Source of the DNA: Flavobacterium enshiense DK69
GTDB taxonomy: Bacteria; Bacteroidota; Bacteroidia; Flavobacteriales; Flavobacteriaceae
Reading direction: 5' to 3'
Assembly: GCF_000498495.1 (NCBI RefSeq)
Contig: NZ_AVCS01000028.1
Coordinates: 208,458 to 272,457, forward strand
Length of the DNA stretch: 64,000 bases
Within the stretch, counting starts at the first letter, position 1; the number at the start of each line of letters is the position of its first letter. A program made the translations under genes and the position numbers. Positions 63,966 to 64,000 of the stretch are shown here, piece after piece. The notes beneath the pieces were generated by a model that searched no databases, was not told the origin of the DNA, and saw only the letters and a program-made list of their open reading frames with translations.

Positions 63966-64000
63966 GCACAACAGCGGTTTTCTGCAATGGCGGGTTTAGG
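63966..64000 (+). repeat. Start of the cassette 11 attC site (truncated by window edge)
   Basis: Left core GCACAAC (63966-63972) is the exact complement of the cassette 11 start GTTGTGC at 63308. It continues AGCGGTTTTCTGCAATGGCG, the arm version seen in cassette 3. The right arm is beyond the window, so the array goes on. Confidence 0.85.

Larger units (their letters stand above)
54978..64000 (+). mobile_element. Integron-like cassette array, at least eleven cassettes, continues past the window
   Basis: Crossover points (G^TT) fall at 54978, 55656, 57092, 57924, 58519, 59013, 60449, 61099, 61918, 62619 and 63308, giving ten complete cassettes of 494-1436 bp and an eleventh whose attC is cut by the window edge. 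Each cassette start (TTRRRY) complements the bases before its own attC core; for example TTATGTGC with GCACATAA and TTAGCGGT with ACCGCTAA. Cassette genes are all on the plus strand. Most encode single small proteins, one encodes a three-gene operon, and one has no convincing gene. Confidence 0.88.

Noticed and set aside
54978..64000. Interpretation of the repeats as a CRISPR array or as dispersed MITE-like insertion elements
   Set aside because: The repeats are 131-167 bp and the intervals are 494-1436 bp and carry genes, so CRISPR is excluded. Complementary cassette ends, a crossover-type core, co-varying arms and a neighbouring recombinase fit attC sites better than inserted elements; no target duplications are seen.

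Overview
The window is a chromosomal segment of a Flavobacterium-like member of the Flavobacteriaceae (Bacteroidota). Evidence is AT-rich DNA, three type IX secretion (T9SS) substrates with C-terminal sorting domains, Bacteroidota promoters of the TTG-N19/20-TAnnTTTG type (clear at smpB, rpsF, the recombinase end and the mer cassette), the RprXY two-component pair, FabV, a Bacteroidota-type omega subunit and DUF4835. No rRNA, tRNA or CRISPR array was seen.

Bases 1-46337 are ordinary core chromosome. They hold small enzymes, smpB, pcm, an exonuclease/GIY-YIG fusion, an ion channel overlapping miaA, rprXY, coaE, three T9SS surface proteins, fabV, recN, coaBC-omega-bamD, ferritin, dapA, a split 5'-nucleotidase, ligA followed by three paralogous membrane proteins, rpsF-rpsR-rplI, a LytTR regulator, priA, a YihY/chalcone-isomerase-like pair and nadC.

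Bases 46338-64000 are accessory and hold the main discovery: an integron-like gene-cassette platform. A 356-residue Xer-like tyrosine recombinase (53750-54820) is followed by a promoter, an attI-like point (G54978^T54979) and at least eleven cassettes, each with its gene on the plus strand and ending in an attC-like site of 131-167 bp. The cassette logic is visible directly. The first bases of each cassette (TTRRRY...) are complementary to the bases just before its own attC core (...RYYYAAC), and left and right attC arms co-vary so that each site can fold into an imperfect hairpin. Yet the recombinase lacks the extra domain that marks IntI integrases, and it carries an added N-terminal domain. 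Every complete attC in the downstream array also contains a TAnnTTTG -10-like box pointing at the next cassette, so cassettes may supply promoters to their neighbours.

The platform appears duplicated. A 220-bp segment covering the 5' end and upstream region of nadC occurs twice (46226-46446 and 53481-53700). After the first copy lies a decayed recombinase fragment (46451-46594) joined exactly where a 211-bp deletion would put it. Between the copies are three genes (a PLAT-like protein, a copper-amine-oxidase-like protein and a galactose-oxidase-like protein), with two older attC sites and a possible third in the same orientation. I read this as an older, integrase-dead unit followed by an active-looking one.

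Cassette cargo includes small membrane proteins, a PIN-like protein, a zinc-ribbon protein, a complete three-gene mercury-uptake operon with its own promoter, an M50-like membrane protease, lipoproteins, and one apparently gene-less cassette built of about eleven 21-bp repeats. The array runs off the right edge of the window.
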